64,000 nt of DNA from JANQGH01 sp039177555 (GTDB taxonomy: Bacteria; Pseudomonadota; Alphaproteobacteria; DSM-16000; Inquilinaceae): assembly GCA_039177555.1 (NCBI GenBank), contig JBCDFV010000012.1:1-64000 (forward strand), given 5' to 3'. Position numbers and translations under genes: made by a program. The notes below the pieces were generated by a model. That model did no database searches. It was not told where the DNA came from and was given only the letters and a program-made list of their open reading frames with translations. This document shows positions 1 through 9,592 of this stretch, one piece after another; the first letter of the stretch is position 1; the number at the start of each line of letters is the position of its first letter.

Positions 1-99
1 CGCGACATGTTCCATCGCTCGATCAGGCGCTCGATCAGGTCTGCCGGCAAAGGCGGGGCGCCGTTCGCGCAGGCAGCGCCCCGGTTGACACCGCTAAGG

Positions 100-1677
100 T
101 CAGCCCTGATCGACGCTCAGATGGCCCGGCCCCAACGGCATGCGCACGCTGTTGATCGGCGTCCAGTCCAGATCGTCCTGCGCCACCCAGCTTGCCAGGT
201 TGCGCCACAGGATGATGGCCGGCGTCACCTCCTCCCAGATGTCGACCATCTGGCGGAACAGGGCGACCCGCGTGTCCGGATCTGTCTCGGCCAGATATTG
301 TCGGCCCAGCTCCACATACTCCTCCGGCGGCGACCAGGTGCGGTCGCGCTCACGCGTCGCGCGGGCCGAGTTTGGCCCCCAGAAACCCCAGATCGCCCTT
401 GTCGGCGTGCCGTCGAACTCGGTCGTCATCGACATGTTCGCCATGCCGAACGGGTGCTGCAAGGCCAAGGCCCAGCTGTCGACCACGTTCACCGTCGCGT
501 TGATGCCCATGGCCCGCCATTGCTCGGCCAGATACTCCACGGCCAGGTCGAAGTTGGGGAAGGCGCCCCTGGTGACGTTGATGACGATCTCTTCGCCGTC
601 ATAGTCCGACTGCGCCAGATACTCCGCCGCTGCGTCCGGGTCGTAGCCAAAGCGCGATTGGACGGCCGGGTCGTAGAAGATCGTGAACTCCGGGAAGTTA
701 AACGGCGCCGGCGCGAATGTCGCATCGCCCCACAGCGCCTGGACCAAGGCGTCGCGATCGATCGCCGAGTTCATGGCGTAGCGCAGATTGGCGTCGGTCA
801 GCGGGTTGTCCCCGAACTCCGGAATGTCCAGCGTGTTGTAGGCCAGCATGACATAGTTGGCGATCGGCCTGGTGACGTAGTTCAGGCCCTCATAGCCCTG
901 AACGGTCTCAACCTCGTCGGCCGGCACGTTGACCATGAAGTCGAACTCGTCGGCCACCATGCCGGCCAGTCGGGCGGAGAACTCCGGCACGATGCGGAAT
1001 TCGAGGCTGGCCGCCGGCGGCGTGCCGCCCCAGTAATCGTCGAAAGCCTCCAGCCTGATATGGTCGCTGGCATCGAACGAGGTCACCTGGTAGGGGCCGG
1101 TGCCGATCGGTTCCTGGCCGAACTGCTCGGGGCCGACCTCAAGGTAATAGTCGCGCGGCACGATATAGCCCAGCGGCGTGATGAACCTGTAGGGCAGGTT
1201 GGGGTCCGGCGCGGACAGTTCGATCTCGACCGTATGGTCGTCGATGGCTTCGACACGCTCGAAGCCCTCGGTGTAGCGGGTGCCGGCGGGCACCAGCGCG
1301 TCCTCGCCCCAGATCCGCTCGGCCGACAGGCTGAAGGCGACATCGTCGGCCGTCATCGGCTCGCCATTGTGGAACAGCACGTCGTCACGCAGGTTGAAGC
1401 GCCAGACCGTTTCGGAGGTCTGCTCCCAGCTTTCTGCCAGGGCCGGGACCAGCTCGCCACCCTCAGGGTCTTCCAGGAAGTTTCGGCCGACAAGCTGATC
1501 GTAGAAGTTCAGATGGATGCGGTTGCCGTTGGTCGAGTTGCCGTCGATCGGCTCCATGGTGCGGAACAGCCCGTCGACCGCGATGACCAGATCCGGTCGC
1601 GAGTCTTGGGCCATCGCAGGCCCTGCAACCAGGGCGCAGGCTGTTACCAGCGCCACCGGTGTCCAATACTTGCTCAT
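100..1677 (-). CDS. ABC transporter substrate-binding protein, family 5 (peptide/opine type)
   Basis: A periplasmic solute receptor of the DppA/OppA/NikA class, 525 residues, as usual for the family. The first 24 residues form a Sec signal peptide ending in AMA-Q. The body has the family pattern: an early 'FNLRDDVLFHNGEPMTADDV' segment and a C-terminal segment on residence in the membrane-associated complex. I chose the ATG at 1677 because an AGGGGGAA ribosome site precedes it and the signal peptide begins there. It is the last gene of a minus-strand lacI-prpD-receptor operon, 65 bp after the MmgE/PrpD gene. No permease genes lie beside it in this window; they may lie to the left of base 1. 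The substrate is unknown. Confidence 0.9.
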   Translation of the reverse strand: MSKYWTPVALVTACALVAGPAMAQDSRPDLVIAVDGLFRTMEPIDGNSTNGNRIHLNFYDQLVGRNFLEDPEGGELVPALAESWEQTSETVWRFNLRDDVLFHNGEPMTADDVAFSLSAERIWGEDALVPAGTRYTEGFERVEAIDDHTVEIELSAPDPNLPYRFITPLGYIVPRDYYLEVGPEQFGQEPIGTGPYQVTSFDASDHIRLEAFDDYWGGTPPAASLEFRIVPEFSARLAGMVADEFDFMVNVPADEVETVQGYEGLNYVTRPIANYVMLAYNTLDIPEFGDNPLTDANLRYAMNSAIDRDALVQALWGDATFAPAPFNFPEFTIFYDPAVQSRFGYDPDAAAEYLAQSDYDGEEIVINVTRGAFPNFDLAVEYLAEQWRAMGINATVNVVDSWALALQHPFGMANMSMTTEFDGTPTRAIWGFWGPNSARATRERDRTWSPPEEYVELGRQYLAETDPDTRVALFRQMVDIWEEVTPAIILWRNLASWVAQDDLDWTPINSVRMPLGPGHLSVDQG

Positions 1678-1742
1678 GAGTGTCGTTCCCCCTTTTGATG
1701 CTCTCAACGCAGTCTCATGCGGCACCCATGCTGGCAGATCGA

Positions 1743-3143
1743 TTATGCCGCGACAACAGCACCGCCGGTTGAAAGACGGTTCAAGGCTGCATTGAGTGCT
1801 TGCAACCCCTCCGTCTCTCCGATCCGCTGCAATTCAGCCGCGACTGTCGTCCCCTCTTTCCCCAAAAGGTCGTGCAGCTTGGCTGTCAGCCCCGCTGATC
1901 GCTCGGCTTCGCTCACGCCGTTCCAGGGCCCTTCGAAGCCCGCCTCGATTTCCGAATCGCCCCTGCGGCGAATGCTGACATGGCCGGGAAAGACGCCGCG
2001 GTCCTGATGGATGGCCTCGAGGTTGACGTCGTCCTCGATCGTGCAGCGGTCGATCAGCTTCAACACGATCGGATCGCTGAGCGCGGGTGGTTCGAAATCG
2101 TCGAGCACACAGCGACCCCGTGCCAACGCTGACGCCACGGCATAGGCCAGACTGAACCGCGCAGCCAGATGATTGACGATTTTCTTCGTCGACAGCGATT
2201 GGGCGCTGGAGGTCTTCACGCGGATCCGCACCTCGTCGATGTCATCGATCGCGGTTTGATCCCGTAAGGCCAAGGCAGCCCGAATGACGGCCTGACAGCC
2301 GAAATTGGCCGGGTAGCGCTTGATGGCGTAGGACCTGACGGCGCGTTCCGGCAGCGTCTCGGCCAAGATCTCCGGCCGGGCCGTATCGAAGCCATAACTG
2401 GCCAGCCAGCCGCGATGGCCCGTTATGGGTGATGCCGGCCCGGTCGCGCCGGCCTCGGCCAACAGGACGCTTTGCACCGCGTGCTGGGCGCCCAGGCCGA
2501 TGGCGACATCCTTGTCGTCGCTGTAGCTGCCGTTCAGCGGCGACATGGCCGCCAGCAGCCCGGCGGGCAGGGCGGAGGCGGCAATGGCAACCGCATGGGC
2601 GGTTTGGCTGCGGTTCAGGCCAAGGAGGTATCCGCCACCCAGCGCGGCCGCGATCGGCGCGCCCAGGGATGTGGTGCGAAAGCCGACCGTGCCGGCGCGA
2701 TGGCCCCGCCCCAGCGCACGCAGCAGCACCAAGTTCGCGACGAAGGCGATGTTCAGGGCCTGTACCAGACGCGTGCCGGCAATCCCCCGATCCTGCGCGA
2801 GTGCGATCAGGGTGGGCACGATGACGACGGCGGCATGGCCGTTGTTGCGGCCGTCGATCATCACCTCTTGATAGTCCAGCGCCTCTGCCGCGGTGCCGTT
2901 CAAGAAGGCCGCCTGCATCGGCGCGGTCGTTCCCGCGCCGCCCCAAACATGCGCGGCTCCGTTGGGCAACGGGCTTATCGCCGTTGCATCGAGGCCGGCC
3001 GCGCCGACGTTGCGCTGCCGGGCGCCTGCCGCGACCGCGACCGTATCGATCACAAGATCGATCACAAGTCCCGCATCGTCGTCGTCGTCGAGCGGAGAGT
3101 CGGCTGCGTCGAGCAGGCGGTTGACCCAGGCTTGATCGCTCAT
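1743..3143 (-). CDS. MmgE/PrpD family protein
   Basis: A 466-residue member of the MmgE/PrpD family, which includes 2-methylcitrate dehydratase, cis-aconitate decarboxylase-like enzymes and many uncharacterised dehydratases or isomerases. The all-helical N-terminal domain carries the typical run through 'NGTAAEALDYQEVMIDGRN', where PrpD proteins have the conserved HxxDYDD-like stretch, and 'IKRYPANFGCQ' corresponds to the usual K-x-YP-x-C segment. No methylcitrate synthase or isocitrate lyase-like gene is nearby, so a propionate role is not supported. Its ATG overlaps the stop of the lacI-type gene (ATGA), so the two are translationally coupled. It probably acts on the acid imported by the neighbouring receptor; this is inference from position. 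Confidence 0.85.
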   Translation of the reverse strand: MSDQAWVNRLLDAADSPLDDDDDAGLVIDLVIDTVAVAAGARQRNVGAAGLDATAISPLPNGAAHVWGGAGTTAPMQAAFLNGTAAEALDYQEVMIDGRNNGHAAVVIVPTLIALAQDRGIAGTRLVQALNIAFVANLVLLRALGRGHRAGTVGFRTTSLGAPIAAALGGGYLLGLNRSQTAHAVAIAASALPAGLLAAMSPLNGSYSDDKDVAIGLGAQHAVQSVLLAEAGATGPASPITGHRGWLASYGFDTARPEILAETLPERAVRSYAIKRYPANFGCQAVIRAALALRDQTAIDDIDEVRIRVKTSSAQSLSTKKIVNHLAARFSLAYAVASALARGRCVLDDFEPPALSDPIVLKLIDRCTIEDDVNLEAIHQDRGVFPGHVSIRRRGDSEIEAGFEGPWNGVSEAERSAGLTAKLHDLLGKEGTTVAAELQRIGETEGLQALNAALNRLSTGGAVVAA

Positions 3144-4201
3144 CGCTGAATGCCCCGACCACCGCCGTCCGATTTGCGCACCACCAGTTCCGGTTGCCAG
3201 ACCTCCTGAAGGCCTTGGGGCGAGGCCCCCTCGATGACCTGGAGCAGCAGCTCCGCCAGATGCCGCCCGGCCCGCCGGACGGGGGCCGCGAAAGTGGTCA
3301 GCGGTGGTGATGAGAACTGAGCCAGGGGTTGGTCGTCGCAGCCGATAACCGCGACATCCTCAGCCACGACCAGGCCCCTTTGCTGCAACCGTTCCATGGC
3401 CCCAATCGCGATCATATCGTTGCCACAGATAACGGCCGTCGGCGGATCGGCGAGCGCCAGCAGCCGGTCGACGCCATGCCGGCCCGCCTCCCGATCCAGT
3501 CCGCCGTCGATGACAAGATCGTCGTGCGGCGGCAGGCCAAGGTCTCGATGCGCACGGTCGTAACCTTGCCGGCAATGATGACTGTACACCAGATGCGCGG
3601 GCGTATTGATCAGGCCGATACGCCGGTGGCCGAAGCCGGCAAGGCGCCGGACGGCTTCTTCGCCGACGACCCGGTGATCGATGTCGATCCAGGCGAAGGG
3701 CTGTTCGGCGTTGCTGCGCCCCATCGTCGCAAAGGGCGTGCCTTGCTGTTGAAGCAAGGCGATGCGTGGGTCGTTAGCCTCGGTCCGGGCGAAGATCAGC
3801 CCGTCGACCCGTCGCCCGCCGACCAGGCGGCGGATGCGCTCCAACTCGTCCTTCTTGTCGTGTGCGGCGGTGACCAGCAGGTGAAAGGGCGTGCCGGTCA
3901 GCGCCTCGTCGATGCCCGTCAACAATTCAAGGAAAAACGGATCGGCGAACTGCGATTGCGGTGGCGTCAGGATGACGCCAATGGCCTCGGCCCTGCGCGA
4001 TCGTAGGCGGCGCGCCACCGCGCTGGCCTCATAGCCGAACTTCTCCGCCGCCTCGAAAACCCGTTTGCGCGTTTCTTCCTTGACGTCGTGATAGCCGTTC
4101 AATGCACGCGAGACGGTGCTGGTCGAAAGGCCAAGCTCGCGGGCCAGACTTCTAAGGTCCACGGTCCGATCCTCTCTCGGCAACACAGAAACAAGCGACA
4201 T
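3140..4201 (-). CDS. LacI family transcriptional regulator
   Basis: A 353-residue LacI/GalR regulator. The N-terminal helix-turn-helix 'LARELGLSTSTVSRALNGY' begins about residue 20 and is followed by the hinge helix 'ARRLRSRRA' and a periplasmic-binding-protein-like effector domain ('GVILTPPQSQFADPFF'). ATG at 4201 is preferred over an in-frame TTG at 4231, because the TTG would sit inside the operator region. It is the first gene of the minus-strand operon with the MmgE/PrpD and solute receptor genes and is divergent from a GH31 glycosidase. It probably represses both directions through the paired operators at 4233-4267 and responds to a sugar-like ligand, by family precedent. Confidence 0.9.
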   Translation of the reverse strand: MSLVSVLPREDRTVDLRSLARELGLSTSTVSRALNGYHDVKEETRKRVFEAAEKFGYEASAVARRLRSRRAEAIGVILTPPQSQFADPFFLELLTGIDEALTGTPFHLLVTAAHDKKDELERIRRLVGGRRVDGLIFARTEANDPRIALLQQQGTPFATMGRSNAEQPFAWIDIDHRVVGEEAVRRLAGFGHRRIGLINTPAHLVYSHHCRQGYDRAHRDLGLPPHDDLVIDGGLDREAGRHGVDRLLALADPPTAVICGNDMIAIGAMERLQQRGLVVAEDVAVIGCDDQPLAQFSSPPLTTFAAPVRRAGRHLAELLLQVIEGASPQGLQEVWQPELVVRKSDGGGRGIQR

Positions 4202-4232
4202 AATGTTGCGAAATCGCCCTGATATTGACAAT

Positions 4233-4267
4233 CAAAATCGTTTCTGTGACCATCAAAAACGATTTTG
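4233..4267. promoter_or_regulatory. Tandem LacI-type operators
   Basis: Two LacI-family style palindromes centred on CG lie in the divergent intergenic region: CAAAATCGTTTCTG and CAAAAACGATTTTG. The second is nearly perfect. Their centres (4239/4240 and 4260/4261) are 21 bp apart, two helical turns. The outer halves also make an 11-bp inverted repeat (4233-4243 with 4257-4267). The natural ligand is the LacI-type protein encoded just to the left. Confidence 0.7.
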
Positions 4268-4441
4268 TGCCGATCGATCGGGCATGGCGACGATGTCGAT
4301 TCGCATACACCTGATCGTTCGGGCCCATCGAGATCAGCCTAGCCCCATTGCCAACGCGGGTCGATGGTATGGCGGCCGGTCAGGCCTTGATGGATTGCCG
4401 ATCCCGCCGAGAGGCCATCCCTTGCGTCCGGAGCCACCGTA

Positions 4442-6772
4442 GTGCCCTTGATGAATGAGTTTCTCGGCTATGACGCGGCGCTTTCGGCTGAGAGCATGGT
4501 TGAGGGTGCCGACGGCCTGAGGTTCGACGTTCGCACGCAAAGCGGACGGAGCTTGCCGGGGTCGATCGCGGTTGTCGCCGACGGCGTGGTGCGGTTACGC
4601 ATCGGCCATTCCTCTGACGCGCATGCTGTTCCGGACCTTTCGCTTCCGATGGAATCGGTGGCGTCGGAGGCATCGATTTCCTCCGAGGCTGGTAAGGCGG
4701 AGTTGGAAGGTGGCGGCCTAACGGCCACGCTCACGACGGCGCCCTGGTCGATGGCGATTGCCCGGTCCGATGGCACGGTCTTGTGGCGGTCCAGCATCGA
4801 TGATGTCGACCAGAAGGGGCGCCAGCGGGTCCTGCCGCTGGGCGTCGAGGGTGACCCGATCGAGCGGATCACAGCGGCCTTCGAGGTCGAGCCGCATGAG
4901 CGGTTTTACGGCCTCGGCGAGAAGTTTTGTGCGGTCGACAAGTTCGGCCTCTCGATCGTCTCGTCGAACTCCAACGCCGGCGGTGCCACCTCCGAACAGG
5001 CCTACAAGAACGTCCCTTTCTTCATCTCCAGCCGCGGGTACGGCGTCTTCTTCAACACCGCAACCACGGTTCGGCACGACGTGGCCAACCCGTCGCTGTC
5101 GATCCTGTCTTACGTCGCCACGGTCGAAGGCGCCGTCCTGGACATGTTCCTGATCGACGGGCCGGACCCAAAGACGGTGCTGGCGCGCTATTCGGACCTG
5201 ACGGGACACGCCACGGTGCCGCCGTTGTGGAGTTTCGGCCTTTGGGTCTCGCGGTTCTACTTCGAACGTTGGCAGACCCTGGAAGAGGCGTGCGACGGCT
5301 TTCGTGCCCGCGGCATCCCGATGGACGTCGTGAACCCCGATGTCTATTGGATGGACGGCGACCGCCTGTCGGATATGCAATGGGACGAGACGCGCTTTCC
5401 CGACGCGGCCGACCATGTTGCAGCCCTGCACGCCAAGGACATCCGCGTCTGCCTCTGGGAATACCCTTACCTGTCGCAATCCTCACCACTCTATGACGAA
5501 GCCTGGGCGAAGGGCTATCTGGCCAAGATGCCGGACGGCGGCCCCTGCCTTGTGCAAACGACCCTGCCGGTGCCGACCCACCACCTCGACGGGTTCCGCG
5601 GCGTCGGGTCGCTGATCTCGATTTTCGAACAGCCGCTGGTCGCGCCGGGCGCCCTGATCGACTTCACCAACCCGGACGCCATACGCTGGTGGCAGGATTT
5701 GCACCGCGACCGGCTGCGCGACGGTGTCGCCGTCTTCAAGTGCGACTTTGGCGAGGACATCCCCGACCAGGCCCTGTTCCATGACGGCCGGACAGGCCGG
5801 GAGATCCACAACATCTATCCCCTGCTGTACCAGCAGGCCGTCGCCGACGTGGTCGAGCAGGAGACGGGCGAGCGCATGATTTGGGGCCGTTCGGGATGGG
5901 CCGGCGGCCAGCGTTTCCCGGTGCATTGGGGTGGCGACCCGGTCACCACCTTCAGCGCCATGGCCGGCACGCTGCGCGCCGGGCTCAGCTACGGCCTTTC
6001 CGGCGTTCCGTTTTGGAGCCACGATATCGGCGGTTTTGCCGGGCCGGCACCGTCGATCGAGCTGTTCGTGCGCTGGGCACAGTTCGGCCTGCTCAGTTCA
6101 CACGCACGCACCCATGGCTGCACGCCGAGAGAGCCGTGGGAGTTCGGCGGCAAGGCCGAAGACATTTTCAAACGGTACGCCCTGCTGCGCTATCGCCTGC
6201 TGGCCTATCTCCACACGCTGGCGGTCGAGGCGGCGGCGACGGGGATGCCGCTGATGCGGGCGATGGTGCTGGAGTATCCGGACGATCGAACCGGGCAGCG
6301 CGTCGACTCTCAATACCTGCTCGGCCCCGACCTGCTCATCGCGCCGGTCATGAACCCGGAGGGAAATGCCAGCATCTATCTGCCGGCCGGAACCTGGCTC
6401 GATTGGTGGACGGGCGAAGCGGCGGACGGGCCATGCTGGGTTGAGCGCCGTGCGCTCGACCTTTCGATCATGCCGATCTATCTGCGTGCCGGCGGGATGG
6501 TGCCGCTGATCGATCCCGTCGATCGCACGGCAGCCGCGGACTGGTCGTCGGTCACGCTGGTAATCAATCCCGCTGCGGAGAGCGAACGGCGCTTTTCCTT
6601 TGCCGATGGAACGGCGTTGATCGCGCGCATCCTAAAGTCGGACGGCCGCGTTCGCCTTGAACTCGCAGGCGACCGCCGATCGGTCTCCATCGTTCGCCCC
6701 GGCGAGAGTGCCAACATCGATCCGACTCAGTTGAAACCTGACGGACAACCGGTCGTCGCACTGTTGGCGTAG
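4442..6772 (+). CDS. GH31 glycoside hydrolase, alpha-xylosidase (YicI-like)
   Basis: A 776-residue retaining glycosidase of family GH31, close in layout to E. coli YicI, which removes alpha-linked xylose from isoprimeverose-type oligosaccharides. The nucleophile is Asp435 in 'FKCDFGED' and the acid/base is Asp499 in 'FPVHWGGD'. The YicI-type context 'RSGWAGGQRFPVHWGGD' supports alpha-xylosidase over alpha-glucosidase. It has no signal peptide, so it is cytoplasmic and acts on imported sugars. GTG at 4442 is preferred to ATG at 4451 because GGAG (4430-4433) is 8 bases upstream of the GTG but 17 from the ATG. It is divergent from the lacI-type gene and probably controlled by the tandem operators between them. 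Confidence 0.88.
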   Translation: MPLMNEFLGYDAALSAESMVEGADGLRFDVRTQSGRSLPGSIAVVADGVVRLRIGHSSDAHAVPDLSLPMESVASEASISSEAGKAELEGGGLTATLTTAPWSMAIARSDGTVLWRSSIDDVDQKGRQRVLPLGVEGDPIERITAAFEVEPHERFYGLGEKFCAVDKFGLSIVSSNSNAGGATSEQAYKNVPFFISSRGYGVFFNTATTVRHDVANPSLSILSYVATVEGAVLDMFLIDGPDPKTVLARYSDLTGHATVPPLWSFGLWVSRFYFERWQTLEEACDGFRARGIPMDVVNPDVYWMDGDRLSDMQWDETRFPDAADHVAALHAKDIRVCLWEYPYLSQSSPLYDEAWAKGYLAKMPDGGPCLVQTTLPVPTHHLDGFRGVGSLISIFEQPLVAPGALIDFTNPDAIRWWQDLHRDRLRDGVAVFKCDFGEDIPDQALFHDGRTGREIHNIYPLLYQQAVADVVEQETGERMIWGRSGWAGGQRFPVHWGGDPVTTFSAMAGTLRAGLSYGLSGVPFWSHDIGGFAGPAPSIELFVRWAQFGLLSSHARTHGCTPREPWEFGGKAEDIFKRYALLRYRLLAYLHTLAVEAAATGMPLMRAMVLEYPDDRTGQRVDSQYLLGPDLLIAPVMNPEGNASIYLPAGTWLDWWTGEAADGPCWVERRALDLSIMPIYLRAGGMVPLIDPVDRTAAADWSSVTLVINPAAESERRFSFADGTALIARILKSDGRVRLELAGDRRSVSIVRPGESANIDPTQLKPDGQPVVALLA

Positions 6773-6820
6773 CTTTTCCGCTCAATCGGGGTATCATTCC
6801 TCCCACATTGTGCGCAATTG

Positions 6821-6837
6821 TTCTCGCATGATGAGAA
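6821..6837. promoter_or_regulatory. Palindromic operator upstream of the ABC importer/oxidase operon
   Basis: TTCTCGCATGATGAGAA has 5-bp inverted arms (TTCTC/GAGAA). It differs at only two central bases from a site at 13910-13926 before the second catabolic operon. A 17-base match in two intergenic regions 7 kb apart is strong evidence of a shared regulator. The site lies 124 bp before the ATG of the solute receptor. Which protein binds is not shown; the IclR regulator at 23950-24711 is the best candidate. Confidence 0.7.
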
Positions 6838-6960
6838 TGCTTGTGCATGGCTGTTGAGACACCGGGTCATGGAAATGCCGGGCGACCGTTGGCCAAATGG
6901 GTCTAAGGTGGCTTGGTGGCTCGGCATTGAAGAGCGTCGTTTCGAACAGGGGAGACCGAC

Positions 6961-8574
6961 ATGCCAACTGAATTCAGCCTTTCACGCCGGCACCTGCTGT
7001 TGTCCGGCACGGCCATCACCGCGGCGACCCTTCTTGGCCGCCAGCGCCTTGCCGGCGCCCAGCCGGCGCGCGACGGCGGGACACTGATCGCCGCCGCCGA
7101 CACCGAGCCGCGCAACCTCAACCCGGCCATCGTTGCCTCCAACGGTGTCTTCTACGTCGCCAGCAAGGTGATCGAACCGCTGGCGGAGATGGATTACGAA
7201 ACGGGCCTGCGGCCTCTGCTGGCGATCGACTGGCAGGGTTCCGACGACGGGCTGACCTTTACGGTGCAGCTGCGCCCGAACGTCACCTGGCATGACGGCA
7301 CGCCGTTCACCTCCGCCGATGTCGCCTTCTCAGCAATGGAGGTTTGGAAGCCGCTGCAGAATCTCGGCCGCGTCGTGTTCCGCAATCTGGAAAGTGTCGA
7401 CACGCCGGACGATGGGACCGCCGTGTTCAACTTCTCCGAACCGACACCGCCGCAGTTGATCGAAAACGCCATGCCGGCGCTGACCAGCGTCATTCCGAAA
7501 CACCTCTATGAAGGTACCGACATCGCCGAGAACCCGCACAACCAGGATCTGGTTGGCACGGGTCCGTTCCGGTTCGGTGAGCACCGGCCCGGCGAGTTCT
7601 ATCGGCTGCATCGTAACGAGGACTATTGGGCCGAAACGCTGCCCTATCTCGATGAGATCGTCTTCCGCGTCTTCCCGGATCGCGGTGCCATCGCCGCGGG
7701 ACTGGAAACTGGCGACATCCAGGTCTCGGCCTTTTCGGCCGTGCCGTTGGTGGAGCTGGAACGTATGGCGGCGATTGACGGCGTGTCCGTTATCCCGGGC
7801 GGCTATGAGGGCATCACCTATCAGATCACGCTGGAGATCAATCATCGGCGGCCGGAACTGGCCGACCCCCGCGTCCGTCAGGCGATCCGCCAGGCGCTCG
7901 ACCCCAGCTTCATCGTCGACACGGTCTTTTTGGGCTATGCCACGGCCGCGACCGGCCCGGTGCCGCAGACCGCGACCGACTTCTACACCGACGATGTCCA
8001 GATCTACGAGACCGACACCGATGCGGCCGAGGCTTTGTTGAACGAGGCCGGCTATCCGCGCGGCGACGACGGCAACCGCTTCAGCCTGCGCCTGCGGCCG
8101 GCGCCCTGGTTCGCGCAAACGAGGGCGACCGGCGACTATGTCCGCCAGGCCCTGCGCGGCATCGGCATCGACGTCGAAATCGTCTCCGCCGATCCCGCCG
8201 GCCACATCAACGCCGTTTACACCGAGCACGATTTCGACCTTGCGGTCGGCTCGCCAGTCTACCGCAACGATCCGGCGATTTCGACCACGATCCTGTTCCA
8301 GGGCGGCCTGCCGGCCGGCGTTCCGTTCGCCAACCAGTATGGCTACGACAGCCCGGAGATGAATGAGATCATTTCGTCGGCGTCGGAGACGATCGACACG
8401 GCGGAACGGGTCGCGCTCTACAACGACTTCCAGCGCCTGGCATCGGAGGATCTGCCCATCATCAACCTGGTGGAGTTCACCTTCATCACCGTGGCGCGCG
8501 ACGATGTACAGAACATCGCCAACAACCCGCGCTGGGCGACCTCGTCCTGGGCGGACACGTGGATCAGTGACTGA
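6961..8574 (+). CDS. ABC transporter substrate-binding protein, family 5, Tat-exported
   Basis: A 537-residue DppA/OppA-type periplasmic receptor. The N terminus 'LSRRHLLLSG' is a twin-arginine signal ending near 'RLAGAQ', so folding before export is likely. The mature part has the family-5 hallmark 'VTWHDGTPFTSADVAFS'. The start has a strong GGGGAG ribosome site. It opens a six-gene operon with two permeases, two ATPases and a GMC oxidase resembling pyridoxine 4-oxidase. Despite the 'peptide' family name, such receptors bind varied ligands. The oxidase and the operator shared with the B6 genes suggest a vitamin B6 form or conjugate, which is inference only. Confidence 0.9.
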   Translation: MPTEFSLSRRHLLLSGTAITAATLLGRQRLAGAQPARDGGTLIAAADTEPRNLNPAIVASNGVFYVASKVIEPLAEMDYETGLRPLLAIDWQGSDDGLTFTVQLRPNVTWHDGTPFTSADVAFSAMEVWKPLQNLGRVVFRNLESVDTPDDGTAVFNFSEPTPPQLIENAMPALTSVIPKHLYEGTDIAENPHNQDLVGTGPFRFGEHRPGEFYRLHRNEDYWAETLPYLDEIVFRVFPDRGAIAAGLETGDIQVSAFSAVPLVELERMAAIDGVSVIPGGYEGITYQITLEINHRRPELADPRVRQAIRQALDPSFIVDTVFLGYATAATGPVPQTATDFYTDDVQIYETDTDAAEALLNEAGYPRGDDGNRFSLRLRPAPWFAQTRATGDYVRQALRGIGIDVEIVSADPAGHINAVYTEHDFDLAVGSPVYRNDPAISTTILFQGGLPAGVPFANQYGYDSPEMNEIISSASETIDTAERVALYNDFQRLASEDLPIINLVEFTFITVARDDVQNIANNPRWATSSWADTWISD

Positions 8575-8593
8575 GGGCAAGTGCCGCTGAGAG

Positions 8594-9592
8594 ATGGGCC
8601 GGACCTGGACGCTGATCCGGCGGCGCTTGCTGCAAGCCATACCGGTGATCCTGATCGTTTCGATCGGGATCTTCGGCTTGTTAGAACTGGCGGGCGGCGA
8701 TGCGGTTGACGCCTATCTGGCGGTAACCGGCGGCGGCGACCCTGCGTTCGCCGAACGGCTGCGCGAGCAATGGGGCCTGGATGCGGGTCTTTGGGTTCGC
8801 TTCCTGGCTTACGTTGAGTCCCTGGTCACGCTCGACTTCGGCTGGTCGGTGGTGATGTCCAAGCCGGTCAGCGTCGCCATTCTGGAACGCCTGCCGAACA
8901 CGGCCCTGATGATGGGCGCCGCGATCGCGTTCTCGGCCTGCCTCGGCACCTTGCTCGGCGGCATCGCCGCCTTGCGCAAGGGCACTGCCGCCGATGCCGG
9001 GATCACGGTCGGTGCCTTGATCTTGAACGCGATGCCCAGCTTCTGGATCGGCTTGATCGCCATCGTCGTGTTCGCGGTCAAGCTGGCCTGGTTTCCACTT
9101 GGGGGCATCGCGTCGTTCGACCGTCCGGATTTGGCGATCGGCCGCGTGCTCGACGTCGCCTGGCACTTGGTTCTGCCGGTGACGGTTTTGGGGCTGGCCT
9201 ACATGGCGCTCTACGTCCGGCTGATGCGCAGCGCCATGATCGAGACCGCCGCCAGCGATTGGGTACGCGCGGCGCGGGCGCGGGGGCTTCCCCGATCGCG
9301 CATCGTGCGCCGACACATGGCGCGGCCCGCCCTGTTGCCGGTCGTGACGATGCTGGGCTTGCAGGCCGGCAATCTTCTGGGTGGCAGCGTGGTCGTGGAG
9401 ACCGTGTTCGCCATCCCGGGGCTGGGCAGCCTGGCCTACGACGCGGTGTCTCAGCGCGATTTGCCGCTGATCGCCGGCATCCTGCTTGTCGGCACCTTGA
9501 TGGTCATCGTCGTGAATCTGCTGGTCGACATCACCTACGCAAGGCTGGACCCGCGCGTGACCGACGATCGCGTTCGGGCGGGCGGCGCATGA
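8594..9592 (+). CDS. ABC transporter permease, DppB type
   Basis: A 332-residue inner-membrane permease of the binding-protein-dependent transport family, DppB/OppB branch. The first helix begins at about residue 12 ('AIPVILIVSIGIFGLLELAG'). The EAA-type cytoplasmic loop for ATPase contact is 'ETAASDWVRAARARGLPRSR' near residue 220. The C-terminal part 'VVETVFAIPGLGSLAYDAV' is a DppB signature. It lies 19 bp after the receptor gene and its stop overlaps the next start (ATGA), so the two permeases are translationally coupled. It forms a heterodimer with the DppC-type protein. Confidence 0.92.
   Translation: MGRTWTLIRRRLLQAIPVILIVSIGIFGLLELAGGDAVDAYLAVTGGGDPAFAERLREQWGLDAGLWVRFLAYVESLVTLDFGWSVVMSKPVSVAILERLPNTALMMGAAIAFSACLGTLLGGIAALRKGTAADAGITVGALILNAMPSFWIGLIAIVVFAVKLAWFPLGGIASFDRPDLAIGRVLDVAWHLVLPVTVLGLAYMALYVRLMRSAMIETAASDWVRAARARGLPRSRIVRRHMARPALLPVVTMLGLQAGNLLGGSVVVETVFAIPGLGSLAYDAVSQRDLPLIAGILLVGTLMVIVVNLLVDITYARLDPRVTDDRVRAGGA

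Noticed and set aside
1..99. Start of another minus-strand gene at the left edge
   Set aside because: An ATG near base 15 on the minus strand is possible but too few codons are present and no ribosome site is clear.
7..1698. A 563-residue plus-strand frame
   Set aside because: It is antisense to the family-5 solute receptor, is rich in Arg and His and has no family resemblance; high GC makes such long shadow frames.
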